The position numbers and the translations under genes are program-made. DNA of 54,267 nt from a virus: the IMG/VR virus record IMGVR_UViG_3300049893_000997, positions 1-54,267 of that record; one strand, written 5' to 3'. Positions 31,951 to 42,200 of this stretch are shown one piece after another; positions within the stretch are counted from its first letter, which is position 1, and every line of letters begins with the position of its first letter. The notes under the pieces are model-generated. The model saw nothing but the letters and a program-made list of their open reading frames with translations, did not search any database and was not told where the DNA came from.

Positions 31951-33680
31951 TGCCAGTTATTGTTACTAAAGATAATGTAGACTATTATCTGGTTCCAGCA
32001 CCGCTCGTTTCATTCAACAAGCAAGTTTACAATAATGTGGGGCGACCAGGATTTGGAGCAGATTTTACTATATCATTACAAGGCACGCTAGTACAAACTC
32101 ATGGTAATCCGTATTTTTCATCAGGAGTGGGCGGCGTATATTCCAGCGGAACAGACTGGACAAGAACAATAGATGTTGAATCGGCAGAAATTACCGATGT
32201 TGCCGGAATTGATAGATTAAATGCTACTATCCGAAAACAGGAGTTGATTAGAAATCTTTTTTCAAATCCGGTTGTTAGCGGAGTTGCCAAACCAATCAAA
32301 GTCACGATTCGCGGATGGGACGCGGGAATTAACGCCGGGTCTGGTATCTCATTTAATGGATTTGTAGATGATATAGCTTTCGACTCTGATGGTAGATGGG
32401 CCAATCCGGGTGGATACACGGTTAATCTAAGGAATACTACCTTTCTATCTAGTGCTAATGGTATATTCAATGGTAATGAGAATCTTAATCAAGCATCCGG
32501 ATATTATGTATCTAATGTCACAGAAACTTTTGATATTCAAGAGGATGGTAGAACAACGTTAGTATTTCAGAATAGTGGAAGCGGTAGACAACTACAGGGT
32601 ATTAACAAAATATACAATATCAATCGATCTATTACTGTGGTTGGTTCGCCAGTGTATGGTTCTGATGGATCATATCTAAACGGTTTAGCTCCCTGGCAAC
32701 AGGCTAGTGGGTTTCTTCATCAATATCTCAATGTTGGCTCGGGGGTACTATCCGGTTTTGGTTCTGTAAGAACACGGGCGATTTCTAATACAATTCAAGG
32801 TAATTATAAACCAGCTAATTTTGTCTATCAAGAAAGCATTGATCGAGAGGCCGGGTCATATAGCATCACGGAAACATACACTCTTTATAGCGGTGGATAT
32901 CCGGTTATTGAAACAATCACCATTAATCAAGACATTGGAGAGGATGATACAAACAGCGTTAGTATTCAGGGAACAATCCAAGGATTAAATACTGTAGATG
33001 GGTTCGCTAGTACTGGTAACGCTTACTTTAATGCCAATGCGTACTTTACTGGGGTTGTTGATACTGGTATACCATCAACCGCATATTATTATGCTCGTGG
33101 CGTGTTACGCGATCCGGCCAATCCCGGATTAGTGCCCTGGCTACATCCAAGACCGCTTACTGAATCAATTGCTAGAGATTTTAGTGCGGGAACCATAAGT
33201 TACACGTATAATTATAATGATAGACCGGCTAATTTGGTTCCGGGAAGTATTTCAGAAAGTATACAAATTAGTGATACTTATCCTGGCGAATTATTTTCTG
33301 TAACTCCAGTCATTGGTAGAAGTCAACCGGTATTGCAATATCTAAATTCTAGAAGCGAGTACAAACGTAGTTTATCTATCAATATTACCATGGGTGCAAC
33401 AGGAGTTCTGGGATTTGGCACAGTAAATGGTCGCGGCGAGAATATAGATGATTCTGCGACAAGACGAGCGATACTTCAGAGGATGCTTTTAACAGAAAAA
33501 CCCAGCGTTTCGCAAAACGCGGCACTAAATGATATTTTTCAAGCTGCTAATCCGGTAAACGATCCTAATTTTACGGTCGCCAGCGGAAAATGTTACCATT
33601 CTGCACCAAATGAAAGTTGGGATGCTAGAACTAGAAATTATAGCTATAATATTGAGTGGACATTTGAAAGGACAACCTAA
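31950..33680 (+). CDS. Distal tail structural protein
   Basis: This 576-residue protein is coupled to the tape measure (TAATG). It is β-rich throughout, with many Ser/Gly/Tyr/Asn residues: PGFGADFTISLQGTLVQTHG, then KVTIRGWDAGINAGSGISFN, GGYTVNLRNTTFL, and in the C-terminal part NAYFNANAYFTGVVDTGIPS and NESWDARTRNYSYNIEWTFE. The first 250 residues resemble distal-tail or baseplate-hub proteins that close the tube beneath the tape measure. No enzymatic motif is visible. Exact assignment is by position. Confidence 0.55.
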   Translation: MPVIVTKDNVDYYLVPAPLVSFNKQVYNNVGRPGFGADFTISLQGTLVQTHGNPYFSSGVGGVYSSGTDWTRTIDVESAEITDVAGIDRLNATIRKQELIRNLFSNPVVSGVAKPIKVTIRGWDAGINAGSGISFNGFVDDIAFDSDGRWANPGGYTVNLRNTTFLSSANGIFNGNENLNQASGYYVSNVTETFDIQEDGRTTLVFQNSGSGRQLQGINKIYNINRSITVVGSPVYGSDGSYLNGLAPWQQASGFLHQYLNVGSGVLSGFGSVRTRAISNTIQGNYKPANFVYQESIDREAGSYSITETYTLYSGGYPVIETITINQDIGEDDTNSVSIQGTIQGLNTVDGFASTGNAYFNANAYFTGVVDTGIPSTAYYYARGVLRDPANPGLVPWLHPRPLTESIARDFSAGTISYTYNYNDRPANLVPGSISESIQISDTYPGELFSVTPVIGRSQPVLQYLNSRSEYKRSLSINITMGATGVLGFGTVNGRGENIDDSATRRAILQRMLLTEKPSVSQNAALNDIFQAANPVNDPNFTVASGKCYHSAPNESWDARTRNYSYNIEWTFERTT

Positions 33681-36600
33681 TGCCAACGATTAACCCATTT
33701 GGTGGTACATCGACCGCCTCCGGTACTCCAGATTTGGCTCCAATCAAGTTATTTGGATGCACCGTTATAGATTTCAATGTTTCTGCGGATTGGTCTTCTC
33801 AGGGCGGAAGTTTAAATTGTAGATTGATAGAGAGTGACACGGATGGCGATAGGTTGAAAATACCGGTACTTGGCTCGCCGGTACTATTTGAATTAAAAGA
33901 TAATGCTGGTAATGTACTATTTCAATACATTGGTATTGTTGATTCTTTCTCTAGATCAGCGGGTGACGGCAAAACTTATAGTGCTAACCTAAGCAGTCCA
34001 ATGTTAATTTTGGATGCTACATCGGTGATAATGAACGGTTATGCCGGATTAGGATCATCAAGAGAAGGTTCGTATCTGTTGAACGGTATGACTGACCAAC
34101 AGTTTGGTCATAATAATAGTGGAATAATAGTAGATAACTCTCCGGGAGTATATCACTGGTGGAATGTTGCTAATCTGATTAATGTTTTTGGTATTCTAGA
34201 AAATGATGATCCTCAGTATAGAGTTCCAACAAACATTGATGCTAATTTATTTGGAGTTGGCACTAGATATGGAGATTTTGGATTCTCTAGTAATAGTCAG
34301 GATGGAATTCCTTTAATTAAGCTTATGTGGGCTTTACATATGGGAATTAATCATTTGCCACAGATTACTGAAACTCAAAAACAAAAAACACATGGTGGCA
34401 ATCTATTATTTGGACGACATAATTACAATCTTTATGATGACCAAGAAGCTATACCGTATTACTATCATTTTGATGCGATACATTTTTACAATCAGATAGT
34501 AGGTAAATTAGGACCAGAGTATAGAGTCGCTGGAGATGCTAAAACTTTATCTGAGATAATTTCTCATCTTTGTACAGAAGCAAATCTAGAATTTTTTACT
34601 TATCTGGATATTTATACGGATCAAACTATAGGTGATCCAACACTACAAGACGAAGATCCGTATATTAATCGTCCAGCAGTATTTAATTGGTCAGCGGGCG
34701 TTGGACAAAGCATGATTCCCATCAAGTTTCCGTTAGGAGGAAATTATGGTGGTACTATTAGAGTTCAAACTATAGACAAAAACAGCTTTTTCAATTCGTA
34801 TCGTCCATTCAGCAACATCGCATATAATCTAATTGGATTAGAAGTTCCCGATTTGAAATCGGATATTTTTGCTAGCAATTCTGTTCATCCGGGCAAGCGT
34901 CCGATAGGTGATTCCTCATATGGTCTAGCAAGTAGCAATAGCACGATATATTCGGACCCGCTTGATTCTTCGGGTGTGCGACAATGGAGAGGAAGTGAGG
35001 TACAGTCGCAAGAACCAACGTGGGGTTTTACGGATGTTAGCACAAAATCGCTAGCTAATGGTGGAAGTTTTCCGGTTCAGCAAACTGGGGTTGGTGGGCT
35101 ACCGGTATTATTTGATCCAAGTAAACTATCCGATGTAAAAATAAAAAATTCTGATATTTCCATCAAGTTAAATGATCTTACAACAATGAAGGTCGTTACC
35201 GGGGGCTATCAAACTAGATTGGTAACAGCATCTGGTTCATTTTTAAGGCATTATTGGGGCGATATTATTGTTACTGGCGTATCTGATCCTAAATCCACAA
35301 TGGATACGGCAACCGATCAATTTGGGCTTGATGAAACTTCTACACGCAAAATTCCAGTAATCACTCCAATATTAGACCCAAGAGATGTTGATGATTATAT
35401 TTTGATTGATATGAAAAGCGAGTTTGGTCCAATCACAGTCTCTGGAGTGTTATATCAAGGTATTTATGCTGCATCTATGTTGGAAATTAGATGTGCTATG
35501 GCATCTATAGAAAGTTGGAAAGGATTTATAGATGGATACAAGCAGAAAAAGGTGGACAATCTTATCAACGCCTTCTATCCTTTATTGCCTTCTGGTAGTG
35601 GGCAAAATGGAATCTCAAGAACTGATCAGTTACAAAGTACCAACTATATTAATGGTAAGGGGGGTCTTGGGTATGCGGGTATAGTTAATCTATTAGGACT
35701 CGGCAATGTTTTTACAGCATACAAAACTCCTAATGAATTAATTTCTGTTAATTGTGACAAGTCTGGAGAGTTTAATAATTTGCCAACAGCGTCTGGCGAT
35801 GGAATCTTTGGCCTTGGACTGAATATGTCAAGGGCACAAGCCGAATTTCAAGTTAAGGGCTTGATTCTTCCTAAGATACATGAGAAATTAAAGGAATTAG
35901 GAGATACGCACTATGGTAAGTCCTGGTATGCTCCGGTTCCTTATGCTAAAGCAATGCAGGACTTAGACGGAGATAGTTTGGTTGGTGATTTCAAAAGAGC
36001 GTGGGAATTAAATGATTCTGCTTATGTTGAGCCATCTAATTATTATCCTAGAGAAATTCCTCAAAGCAATCTCTTCATTAAGGATGGAAAAGTTACTCCA
36101 TTTTTGAATTATAATCAAGACTTTTTAACATCAAATACCGGACAATATGATACCACATACGCTAAGGATATTACTAATCTTCTTGGTCAAAAACAGATGA
36201 TCTGCAATTTTTCTGAATATGACTTAGATAGATTATGTATGACTAGATACTCGCCATCTTATGTGGACGCAAGTGGTAATATACTATTTAATACATCTGG
36301 AGTATCTGGAATTACAATTGTTCACGCGGCACCAGATAGCATAGAAGATATTTACGCATTTTTACCAGTAGGTTATGATTACTACTATAATCGTGCATCA
36401 TTACCATATAGCGATATTTTAACCGGACTATCTAAAAAATATACTCAGAAAACTATGCCAGGAATCGATTTAATCCCGAGCGGAGAAGGACAACAAGATA
36501 CCATTTATTACAAAACGGTCGATACAAGTAAGGGCTATGTGGCTTCTGCTAATAATCTAACACTTCAGGCTTTATCTACTGCCACCACAGGCTCACCTGA

Positions 36601-37447
36601 ATACAATTATAGTGGAATTATTGGCATTCCATCGCAAACTCAAAATGATTGGCTCGTTCGTGCGGTTAGTGGATTGCAAGCCTTAGAATATCCAGAAAAT
36701 GGTAGGTTTTGTTTTCCATTTGTGAAATTCTCTACGGCTAGAGTTTTTCTTCCTGTTCCAAGGCCGGGATTTGTGGCAAGCAACGGACTAGGAGATATAC
36801 CACTTAATGGCTTAAATGCTTTTTTAGGCACATCTATCAGAAACAAAAATGGATTTCCAAATCAACCCGGAGATCTACTGCCATCTGGAAGGGCCAGACA
36901 ATTATCGATGATGGAGGATCAAATTGTTTCAGTATTACAGCCATTTCAAACTTGTGTTGTTCCAAGATCATTCAATTATACTCAACTATCAACTAGATAT
37001 GTTTATGGACCATGGATTACTAGCCTAGAATATATACCATTTCGTGGAAAGGTAGAATACGAGCAGGACGAATCTTTAGTGCCAGAAAATTTTCTCATTC
37101 CAAATAATTTTGGTCAATTTGGAAGCTATACATTAAGTCAAATTAGTGGTTTCGCTGGTATGAACTTGGCGGCACAAGGAAAAGCAAATGCTATAGATGA
37201 TTTTGCTCTTTTTGCATTAGAAGAAGGAAGTATTACTATACCGGGTGCCCCATCAATAAAGAGGGTCGGGGATAGTCTTTATGGTATTCAGCAAGTTACT
37301 GATATTAAGATTAGTGTAAACAACAACGCTATAGAAACTACATATAGTTTTAAGACTATATCGCCAAAATTTGGAAAAAATACTAGAGACTTAGAACAAA
37401 AAATGACTAAGATATCTAATGATATCAAGAAATTAAAGCTTAGGTGA
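33680..37447 (+). CDS. Large baseplate or tail-tip hub protein
   Basis: This 1255-residue protein is again coupled to its upstream neighbour (TAATG). The N-terminal 110 residues (IKLFGCTVIDFNVSADWSSQ, GGSLNCRLIESDTDGDRLKI, FQYIGIVDSFSRSAGDGKTY) have the pattern of tail-hub proteins: two β-domains of the gp27/tail-associated-lysin kind. The rest is long, β-rich and contains many Tyr/Pro/Asn segments, with a helical part near residues 600-780. A short C-terminal coiled coil (KNTRDLEQKMTKISNDIKKL) may trimerise it. I see no lysozyme or peptidase signature. It is likely a central piece of the tail tip. Confidence 0.6.
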   Translation: MPTINPFGGTSTASGTPDLAPIKLFGCTVIDFNVSADWSSQGGSLNCRLIESDTDGDRLKIPVLGSPVLFELKDNAGNVLFQYIGIVDSFSRSAGDGKTYSANLSSPMLILDATSVIMNGYAGLGSSREGSYLLNGMTDQQFGHNNSGIIVDNSPGVYHWWNVANLINVFGILENDDPQYRVPTNIDANLFGVGTRYGDFGFSSNSQDGIPLIKLMWALHMGINHLPQITETQKQKTHGGNLLFGRHNYNLYDDQEAIPYYYHFDAIHFYNQIVGKLGPEYRVAGDAKTLSEIISHLCTEANLEFFTYLDIYTDQTIGDPTLQDEDPYINRPAVFNWSAGVGQSMIPIKFPLGGNYGGTIRVQTIDKNSFFNSYRPFSNIAYNLIGLEVPDLKSDIFASNSVHPGKRPIGDSSYGLASSNSTIYSDPLDSSGVRQWRGSEVQSQEPTWGFTDVSTKSLANGGSFPVQQTGVGGLPVLFDPSKLSDVKIKNSDISIKLNDLTTMKVVTGGYQTRLVTASGSFLRHYWGDIIVTGVSDPKSTMDTATDQFGLDETSTRKIPVITPILDPRDVDDYILIDMKSEFGPITVSGVLYQGIYAASMLEIRCAMASIESWKGFIDGYKQKKVDNLINAFYPLLPSGSGQNGISRTDQLQSTNYINGKGGLGYAGIVNLLGLGNVFTAYKTPNELISVNCDKSGEFNNLPTASGDGIFGLGLNMSRAQAEFQVKGLILPKIHEKLKELGDTHYGKSWYAPVPYAKAMQDLDGDSLVGDFKRAWELNDSAYVEPSNYYPREIPQSNLFIKDGKVTPFLNYNQDFLTSNTGQYDTTYAKDITNLLGQKQMICNFSEYDLDRLCMTRYSPSYVDASGNILFNTSGVSGITIVHAAPDSIEDIYAFLPVGYDYYYNRASLPYSDILTGLSKKYTQKTMPGIDLIPSGEGQQDTIYYKTVDTSKGYVASANNLTLQALSTATTGSPEYNYSGIIGIPSQTQNDWLVRAVSGLQALEYPENGRFCFPFVKFSTARVFLPVPRPGFVASNGLGDIPLNGLNAFLGTSIRNKNGFPNQPGDLLPSGRARQLSMMEDQIVSVLQPFQTCVVPRSFNYTQLSTRYVYGPWITSLEYIPFRGKVEYEQDESLVPENFLIPNNFGQFGSYTLSQISGFAGMNLAAQGKANAIDDFALFALEEGSITIPGAPSIKRVGDSLYGIQQVTDIKISVNNNAIETTYSFKTISPKFGKNTRDLEQKMTKISNDIKKLKLR

Positions 37448-37451
37448 TTCT

Positions 37452-39230
37452 ATGGTAAGAACAAATAATCCAGCGATAATCACTAGACCAGCGTCGTTGG
37501 TTTTAGTTGGAGAAATTAGCCACACCTTGCGGGCACAAGGTAATCCTTTAGCCACAGGAATAGAGGTTGATTCTTCTGCTGATTCTCCAGTGGTAAGCGG
37601 AAAATGGTCAGAAATACCACAAGCACAAGTTGGAATATTGGATTTTGCTACTTTTGCTGATATTGCTGGTAGATTTAAAGACGGCATCACAGACTCTAGT
37701 GGAGTGGCAAATAGAACTCCATGGAATTTAGTATCTGCTATTTCTTTAGATGCATTATTTTGTCCTTACAATAATATTTCTGATAGAGATCGTGCTGGTC
37801 CATACATGCCGTATTGGACAAGTCCATCCGGGTCGGTTGATACTAGTGGTCCAAATTCAAATACTTTGAACCCATTCAATCCATTCAATCAATTAGCATC
37901 CATTAATCCTAGAGGAAATACGATATCTAGTGATCCATGGACTTCTGGCGGTCATAACATCTCTATGGCTTTGAGTTATAATCCACTAGATTCTGGTGTG
38001 GACGGTAAGGGTGGTTACGTTGGTGTTAGTGGAACATATCCTTATGGTAGTGGTGCCCCGGTTGATTTATATTTCGAAAAAGACCACTGGGCACGTTCTA
38101 CGGTAGAAGTTACCGGAATTCGTGGCGTTGGATTTAGGGCACCAATGGTCCTTACGGGCTGGGGATTTGATACGGATGGCAAACCGGTTCCAAGTAATCC
38201 TAATGATAGTTCAAAATTTCATCCAGAAGTTAGCTGGAATATGAATTTATGGAAATCCGGACCAGTGGATTTAAGATGGGATAATAATAGAGGGGTTTGG
38301 ACTGGTGGAGGAAATAGTACTAAAATCTATCTAGTTAAATTGACAAATTTGTATACGCCTCCCAGTTTTTCTTTTGAAGTGGATAGAAGCAACAGCCGAG
38401 ATCAGTATACTCGTAATGCTCCAAATACTCGTAGAGCTTTTAGCTCCACCGGCAATATTTATGATCCAGAATACTTGGCATATACGAATAATGTGGACAA
38501 CAAGAACTATTATGAGCAATTAAATTACGCGGGATTAGAATTTCCTTTATACGAAGCGTTTATTATTAGAGAAACAATTGATGATCCAGTTTCTGGAGAT
38601 TCATACTATAATATTTGGACGAACGATTGTCAGGATTGTGGACATATCACGGTTCCGTGTGCTAATGGTCATGGTTCATCTTCTGTAAATAAGAAGATAT
38701 TGATTGAGAATCCACTAAGACAGTCTTTTGATGTGGGGGACTTAGCGTTTACTGTTTATACAGGAAGGAGCAAGAAAGTAAATACGGGCACTTTTACGGG
38801 CGGTACTGGAACTAGTGCTTCTGGAAAACTTGTTACAAATGCAAGCGGCGTAGCCTCGTTTACCGTGTTGAGTGGCGGAACCGGTTACACTAATGGTGCA
38901 TTTGCTGTGCAGTCTTCTGGATGTAAGATATGTACAAATTTAACCCTTGTTTTTACTGGCGGCGTGTTAACTAGCGGAACTGTTAGTCCATCTTCTGGTT
39001 TTCCAGTTAATCAAGAGTGTGCTTTAACAATTTATCCGAATGATGCTACAGCAGAAACAGAATCATTGCCAATACATTGGGTTACACAGGCTGAATTCAA
39101 ATCACAACAAGTTGTTACCCATGTAGAATGTGACAATGGAATATTACAAACTTGTACCATGAAAATACAAACTCAGGGATATAAAACATGTGAGTGGTGT
39201 GGCGAGGATACTGCACTAATTAATAACTAG
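37452..39230 (+). CDS. Tail-tip protein with cysteine-rich C-terminus
   Basis: This 592-residue structural protein begins MVRTNNPAIITRPASLVLVG, with β-rich text through about residue 380. The second half has paired cysteines: CQDCGHITVPC near residue 395, CKIC near 494, and HVEC, TC and CEWCGED at the C-terminus (11 cysteines in all by my count). CxxC pairs of this kind usually bind zinc or form disulfides. The middle GGTGTSASGKLVTNASGVAS, then FTVLSGGTGYTNGAF, is a β-repeat seen in phage adhesins. It lies between the hub-like protein and the 2007-residue cysteine-rich protein, with which it may assemble. Confidence 0.55.
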   Translation: MVRTNNPAIITRPASLVLVGEISHTLRAQGNPLATGIEVDSSADSPVVSGKWSEIPQAQVGILDFATFADIAGRFKDGITDSSGVANRTPWNLVSAISLDALFCPYNNISDRDRAGPYMPYWTSPSGSVDTSGPNSNTLNPFNPFNQLASINPRGNTISSDPWTSGGHNISMALSYNPLDSGVDGKGGYVGVSGTYPYGSGAPVDLYFEKDHWARSTVEVTGIRGVGFRAPMVLTGWGFDTDGKPVPSNPNDSSKFHPEVSWNMNLWKSGPVDLRWDNNRGVWTGGGNSTKIYLVKLTNLYTPPSFSFEVDRSNSRDQYTRNAPNTRRAFSSTGNIYDPEYLAYTNNVDNKNYYEQLNYAGLEFPLYEAFIIRETIDDPVSGDSYYNIWTNDCQDCGHITVPCANGHGSSSVNKKILIENPLRQSFDVGDLAFTVYTGRSKKVNTGTFTGGTGTSASGKLVTNASGVASFTVLSGGTGYTNGAFAVQSSGCKICTNLTLVFTGGVLTSGTVSPSSGFPVNQECALTIYPNDATAETESLPIHWVTQAEFKSQQVVTHVECDNGILQTCTMKIQTQGYKTCEWCGEDTALINN

Positions 39231-39238
39231 GAATTTGA

Positions 39239-42200
39239 ATGGCTTTTATTAACAAGACAACGGACCCCAAGTGCTACGAATGTGGTAAGCAATGCATTAA
39301 TGTGGAGTTCTGTTCCGCTGGTGCTAGTTACGACTTGGATGATGTGGGAACTCAAGGAGTTTCTTTATCACGAAATATTCGTGTATCAATTAAGGCTAAT
39401 CCGGAATTTTGGGGATTTAGCGGGGTACTGATTTCAGGATGGGCTACATACTCTAATGGTTATTACGATTATTTTGATGGATTTGATGAAGATCATCAGT
39501 CCACGAAGGTATGTAATTCTGTAACCTATGGGCCATTCTTAAATGAACAAAGGCCAGACGTTTTTTATCGGTCGGTATACGATCCGGATACGGGGCTAAC
39601 CTCTCACTATGGTTCTGATGGCTCTTTAGAAAGTAGCGGAATTGGGCGGGGAGGTGCTGAAGTTTATTTGGTGAATAGAGCTAAATCTTTGGTTAAATCC
39701 GTATCAGCAGACAATAAATCATGCTTGAGTAGCGATCCAACTCAATCATTTCGTAGATTTCCAGAGAATTTTGGCTGGGGCAATAAAATCAACTTTAATA
39801 CAAAGATCTTCAAAAATTTAAGCGGTGCCTGGAGATTAACTAGTTTAGAAAATTGTCACGCCGCCTCTAATCTTTATGATCCACCAGGATATCTAGTCGA
39901 TTGCTCTGGAAATGAAAAACAGAATATAAGCAGCCAAGAAAATCGTTATGGTTATTATGAGCCATCTAGAGTAAGAGCTTCTGGCTCATCTTCTTATTAC
40001 AAATATTCTTCCGGATGCTATCCGGACGGTGCTGTAGCGGGAAGATATGCGGGTTATTTTCCAGACTCAAGTAGCATTTTTCGATCCAATGCTTCATCGC
40101 CATTTGTTCAGGCAAGATTATCTTATGGCAGTTTAGATAATCCAATTGCGGCGAGCGGCCTGCGTAATGGAATGACTATAGGTATTAAAAATGATGTTAG
40201 CGGTATAGTCAATAATGTTTATGTGATTTTCGATGTTGTTCATTCCTCAACATATACTTCTGTTAAATTTGTTGGAACATCAACTGGAAATATTTCTTCT
40301 GCACTACCAACCGGCGACTTCTCCCTTAATGTAGGCAAGAGTGGGCATTGGGTTGCGTTTGATACCTATGATCCACAAACTTGTTGCGGTCTGAGTGCTT
40401 ATGGAATTTCGGATACCAATAAGCAGTTTGGCAACGAAAACAATTATCATACTGACTTTCGTAGAGTATTCAATAATCCAAAGAATCTTCTTCAATCAAA
40501 TCGAGATAGAAACTGGAGATACAACTATCATCTTTTTGATCCCATTGCTTATATTACTGGGGTATCTTCTACATCTGGTAGACTAGATTTTACTTATGTA
40601 TCTACTAGTGGTGGATATGGAGTTCTGAAAAATGTTAGTGGAATAATTGTTGCTAGTGGGTCTGGATATCCAGCGTTTGATAAAGAGTTATCATATTATG
40701 GTAATTTCTTTGAAACGGATAAATATGATGCCTTGATGAGATTGGATCAGGCAATTAATCGAGGTAAATCTAATAATGCTACGTGCTACAGCAAACATGC
40801 TACTTTAGAAGTTTTTCCAGACTGTATAACACAATATGACAAGTATAATGATTGTGATAATGTTGAGCAATATATAACTAATCAAGTGCCAAGATTAGCG
40901 TTCGTATATCGAGGATGTGATTTTAATGATGATTGCTCTTTCGATAGTAGCGGACTGCCGCTTGGTGGATGGAAAAATCAAGGAGGAGTTCCCACAGGAA
41001 TTAATGATCTAAAAAGGCAATTGGCGGGTCAAGAAATACATATGTTTATCAACCTCGCTGATGCTTGGGGAGGAAGAAAAGCGTTAAATCCCTGTAGGTG
41101 CGATTGCAATGGTTCTATTCCAGGATATGCTGAACCAGACCATGTTACAATTAGAAGTCCAATTACTTTTCCTTCTTTTCCAAATTTTGATCTTAATCCG
41201 ACTATTTATGGATGTCAAGATCCAAGATATCAGATAACACATAAAAGGTTGGAACTTGGTGGATCTATTCCGAGTACTGGGATATGTGATGCGTTTCCAA
41301 CATCTTCTAATGCTTGTTTACCAAAACAACCATATGTAACGTATGGCTATATCATGAATTTGTGTGGTAAGCAAAGTAAAAATAGACGGGATGTTATATC
41401 GGAAGCGTTTGCTAAATTACATCAAGACAAAACTTATACAAATGCTAATCCTACTGGCAATATTACTGAACCAATGTATTGGAATATTGTTGCTCCATCG
41501 GCTTTGCCGTTTGGTGGCCGTTTGTGGTCCAGTGGCACAACAGCAAGAGATGATTCTGGTGGTACATTTATTCAAGTGGCGGGTAGCGGATATGGATTTT
41601 GGGGCGTATCGGATACGAATAAGCAGGTGGTGGCCCCTTATTTTTGTACACAGCAGGGAAGATCGATTTGCTGCGAATCTACAGGAACATTCGTAGATTT
41701 TAGTCTTAGCGGAACACTGTCTCGCGTTTTGGGAACCAGTAATGGTTGGCCCACATCGTCAACACCATTTTTAATTGAATTTGAGGTTGAAGATACTTGT
41801 GGCGGTTGCGTTTCAACAAGAATGAATCCAACATCTTTGAATTTGGAAATTCAGGGACTGAGTACAGATTTTGTTTGGCAGCAGTCTACTACTAGATATG
41901 GTCATAATTACTGTACTTATGGAACGTCTACCTCTACAGCAAAAGCAAAGGTAGAAAAGCCAGGGTTTACATGTTCTAGTGGATTTGATACCTCTATTTG
42001 TGGAACAGGCGATAATTTTGGAGCAATTTATGGAAATTATTATACTGGAAACACATGCTCGTGTGTTAACGGATTAAACGTAACTCTTTCGCCCGTATTG
42101 GCATCGGGCACTAATGATGTGATTATTGGCTGGACTAGTAATTCAATCGGTGGTGCGGCGGGCCTTACAGAACTATCTGGATGTAATGATTTAACTAGTG